From positions 1-6,805 of the forward strand of contig JAITAI010000113.1 of the NCBI GenBank assembly GCA_031284195.1: a stretch of 6,805 bases of DNA. The letters run 5' to 3'. Below are positions 5,960 to 6,805 of this stretch, piece by piece; within the stretch, counting starts at the first letter, position 1; each line of letters starts with the position of its first letter. Made by a program: the position numbers and the translations under genes. This DNA is from Treponema sp. (GTDB lineage: Bacteria; Spirochaetota; Spirochaetia; Treponematales; Breznakiellaceae). The notes beneath the pieces are model-generated. The model ran no database searches. It saw nothing but the letters and a program-made list of their open reading frames with translations, and had not been told where the DNA came from.

Positions 5960-5974
5960 TCAAGTATAGGGTGT

Positions 5975-6003
5975 TTGACAGAATACCCGGATCCCCGTAC
6001 AGT
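5975..6003 (+). promoter_or_regulatory. Sigma-70-type promoter for the unknown membrane protein
   Basis: A perfect -35 box TTGACA (5975-5980) is followed after the ideal 17 bases by TACAGT (5998-6003), which matches TATAAT at 4 of 6 positions. The predicted transcription start, 6-8 bases after the -10 box, falls on or next to the ATG at 6009. This is the best promoter in the window and implies that the downstream gene is transcribed separately from uvrB, probably as a leaderless mRNA. Confidence 0.65.
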
Positions 6004-6008
6004 AAGGC

Positions 6009-6805
6009 ATGGCCCAGAGAAAAGGTTTTTTAGTTCCCCTGGTCATTACCCTATCCTGTATCTTCGGAGGGCTTATCCTTTTCTGGTACAAAACTCGTTT
6101 TCCTAACACTGCTCCTCTAGTTCAGACTGAGTCTTTAGGAGGAATGGTCCCCCAAGTACCCCAGGAAACCCCTCCTCTACCAGATGCAGTATCCGCTTCC
6201 ACCATTGGGATGCATCCTGTGGCCCGTATAAAAAGTGGAAATAATCCCTTGTGGTTTGAATTGGGACCCGAAGGATCCAGTCCTGAGGGACCGATATGGA
6301 TCCCATCTCCTGCTGAGGCCTCCCTGAAACCCTTTACACCCTGGCCCTTGGCTAAATTTATCACCGGTATGGTTATCCAGGATGACCGGCTTACCATGGC
6401 GGTAAACCGGGAGGGGTTTCTTATCCTCCTCCCTGAACAGGATAGGAGCATTGGCCTGTACCGTATAGCGGATGTCCTTTATTGGGGAAACTACACCGTA
6501 GGGTCCCTCTTTGTATTCGACGGTACACCGGCGGTTCTCCTCTATCGGGATGATTTCTTTGTCGAGCCTACTGCAACCCCTCCGGATCCCCAGGTTTTTG
6601 TTCCGGTAAAAGGGAGTACCCAGCCCGTGGGAAGATCTGTTCCTGCCTTTGGAGCATTTCTGCCTTCCGATGGATGGGAGGTGGAAAGCCTCAGACAGGG
6701 GCAAGATGGGTATTGGTATTACCGGGGGGTTCAGCGGTCAGTCGCACAGCTTCAGAGTGTATATATGCGCAGTTCTGATCTGACCCTTCCAGGGGAAGCA
6801 GTGTC
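6009..6805 (+). CDS. Membrane-anchored protein of unknown function (3' end beyond the window)
   Basis: An open frame of 265 codons reaches the right edge without a stop. I do not recognise the family. The N-terminus MAQRKGFLVPLVITLSCIF is a short basic segment followed by a hydrophobic stretch (about residues 7-26, ending LILFWY), then KTR. This looks like a signal anchor placing the rest outside the cytoplasmic membrane. C17 is poorly placed for a lipobox (T at -3) and hydrophobicity continues beyond it, so a lipoprotein is less likely. A Pro-rich linker (about 46-58, VPQVPQETPPLP) leads to a region rich in Trp, Tyr and Gly with no obvious catalytic motif. An in-frame TAA at 6003-6005 makes ATG 6009 the earliest start. 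AAGG ends one base before it, too close for a normal ribosome site. Coding is supported by the long frame, sensible codon use, the membrane segment and the promoter. Function and full length are unknown. Confidence 0.75.
   Translation, partial: MAQRKGFLVPLVITLSCIFGGLILFWYKTRFPNTAPLVQTESLGGMVPQVPQETPPLPDAVSASTIGMHPVARIKSGNNPLWFELGPEGSSPEGPIWIPSPAEASLKPFTPWPLAKFITGMVIQDDRLTMAVNREGFLILLPEQDRSIGLYRIADVLYWGNYTVGSLFVFDGTPAVLLYRDDFFVEPTATPPDPQVFVPVKGSTQPVGRSVPAFGAFLPSDGWEVESLRQGQDGYWYYRGVQRSVAQLQSVYMRSSDLTLPGEAV

Noticed and set aside
5892..5960. A Rho-independent terminator after uvrB
   Set aside because: A GC-rich inverted repeat exists at 5908-5931, but the following bases have no T-run, so the standard definition is not met.
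6177..6704. Minus-strand open frame of 175 codons opposite the unknown membrane protein
   Set aside because: The + strand frame is longer and unbroken to the window edge, begins with a plausible membrane anchor and has a promoter. The minus frame reads as an unstructured shadow.
1..6805. A novel defence, mobile or toxin-antitoxin system
   Set aside because: No transposase, integrase, nuclease pair, repeat array or toxin-like small gene is present. The genes are well-known housekeeping families plus one unknown membrane protein.

Overview
The window is ordinary-looking bacterial chromosome of about 50% GC, with all recognisable genes on the + strand and closely packed. It most resembles a Treponema-type spirochaete, perhaps of the termite-gut group. 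That placement is an inference from the character of the proteins, the paired bacteriohemerythrins and the base composition; no rRNA or other decisive marker is present.

Layout. Bases 1-39 may be the last codons of an upstream gene. An RdgB/HAM1-type purine nucleotide pyrophosphatase (72-668) is followed after 9 bases by a Rep/UvrD/PcrA superfamily 1 helicase (678-2726). The two are probably one operon, because the helicase ribosome site overlaps the stop of rdgB. A 134-base gap with a weak terminator-like hairpin and promoter-like sequences precedes two tandem bacteriohemerythrin genes (2861-3361 and 3422-3868). uvrB (3882-5891) begins 13 bases after the second hemerythrin. The 117-base gap after uvrB holds a second, slightly diverged copy of the last codons of uvrB, an inverted repeat at its left edge, and a strong-looking promoter. 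That promoter lies almost directly on the start of a membrane-anchored protein of unknown function (6009 onward), which runs off the right edge.

How the genes may work together. RdgB removes deaminated purine nucleotides, UvrB is the damage-verification subunit of nucleotide excision repair, and Rep/UvrD helicases act at stalled forks or remove the incised strand. Hemerythrins bind O2 at a di-iron site. A link between O2 handling and DNA maintenance fits an anaerobe exposed to oxygen, but it rests only on gene adjacency.

The most unusual items are non-coding or evolutionary: the duplicated uvrB tail, a 42-base tract that is nearly identical between the otherwise diverged hemerythrins, a repeated near-palindrome around the second hemerythrin promoter, and two starts that look suited to leaderless transcripts. 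I see no tRNA, rRNA, CRISPR array, insertion sequence, phage gene or defence system, and nothing that amounts to a new multi-gene system.
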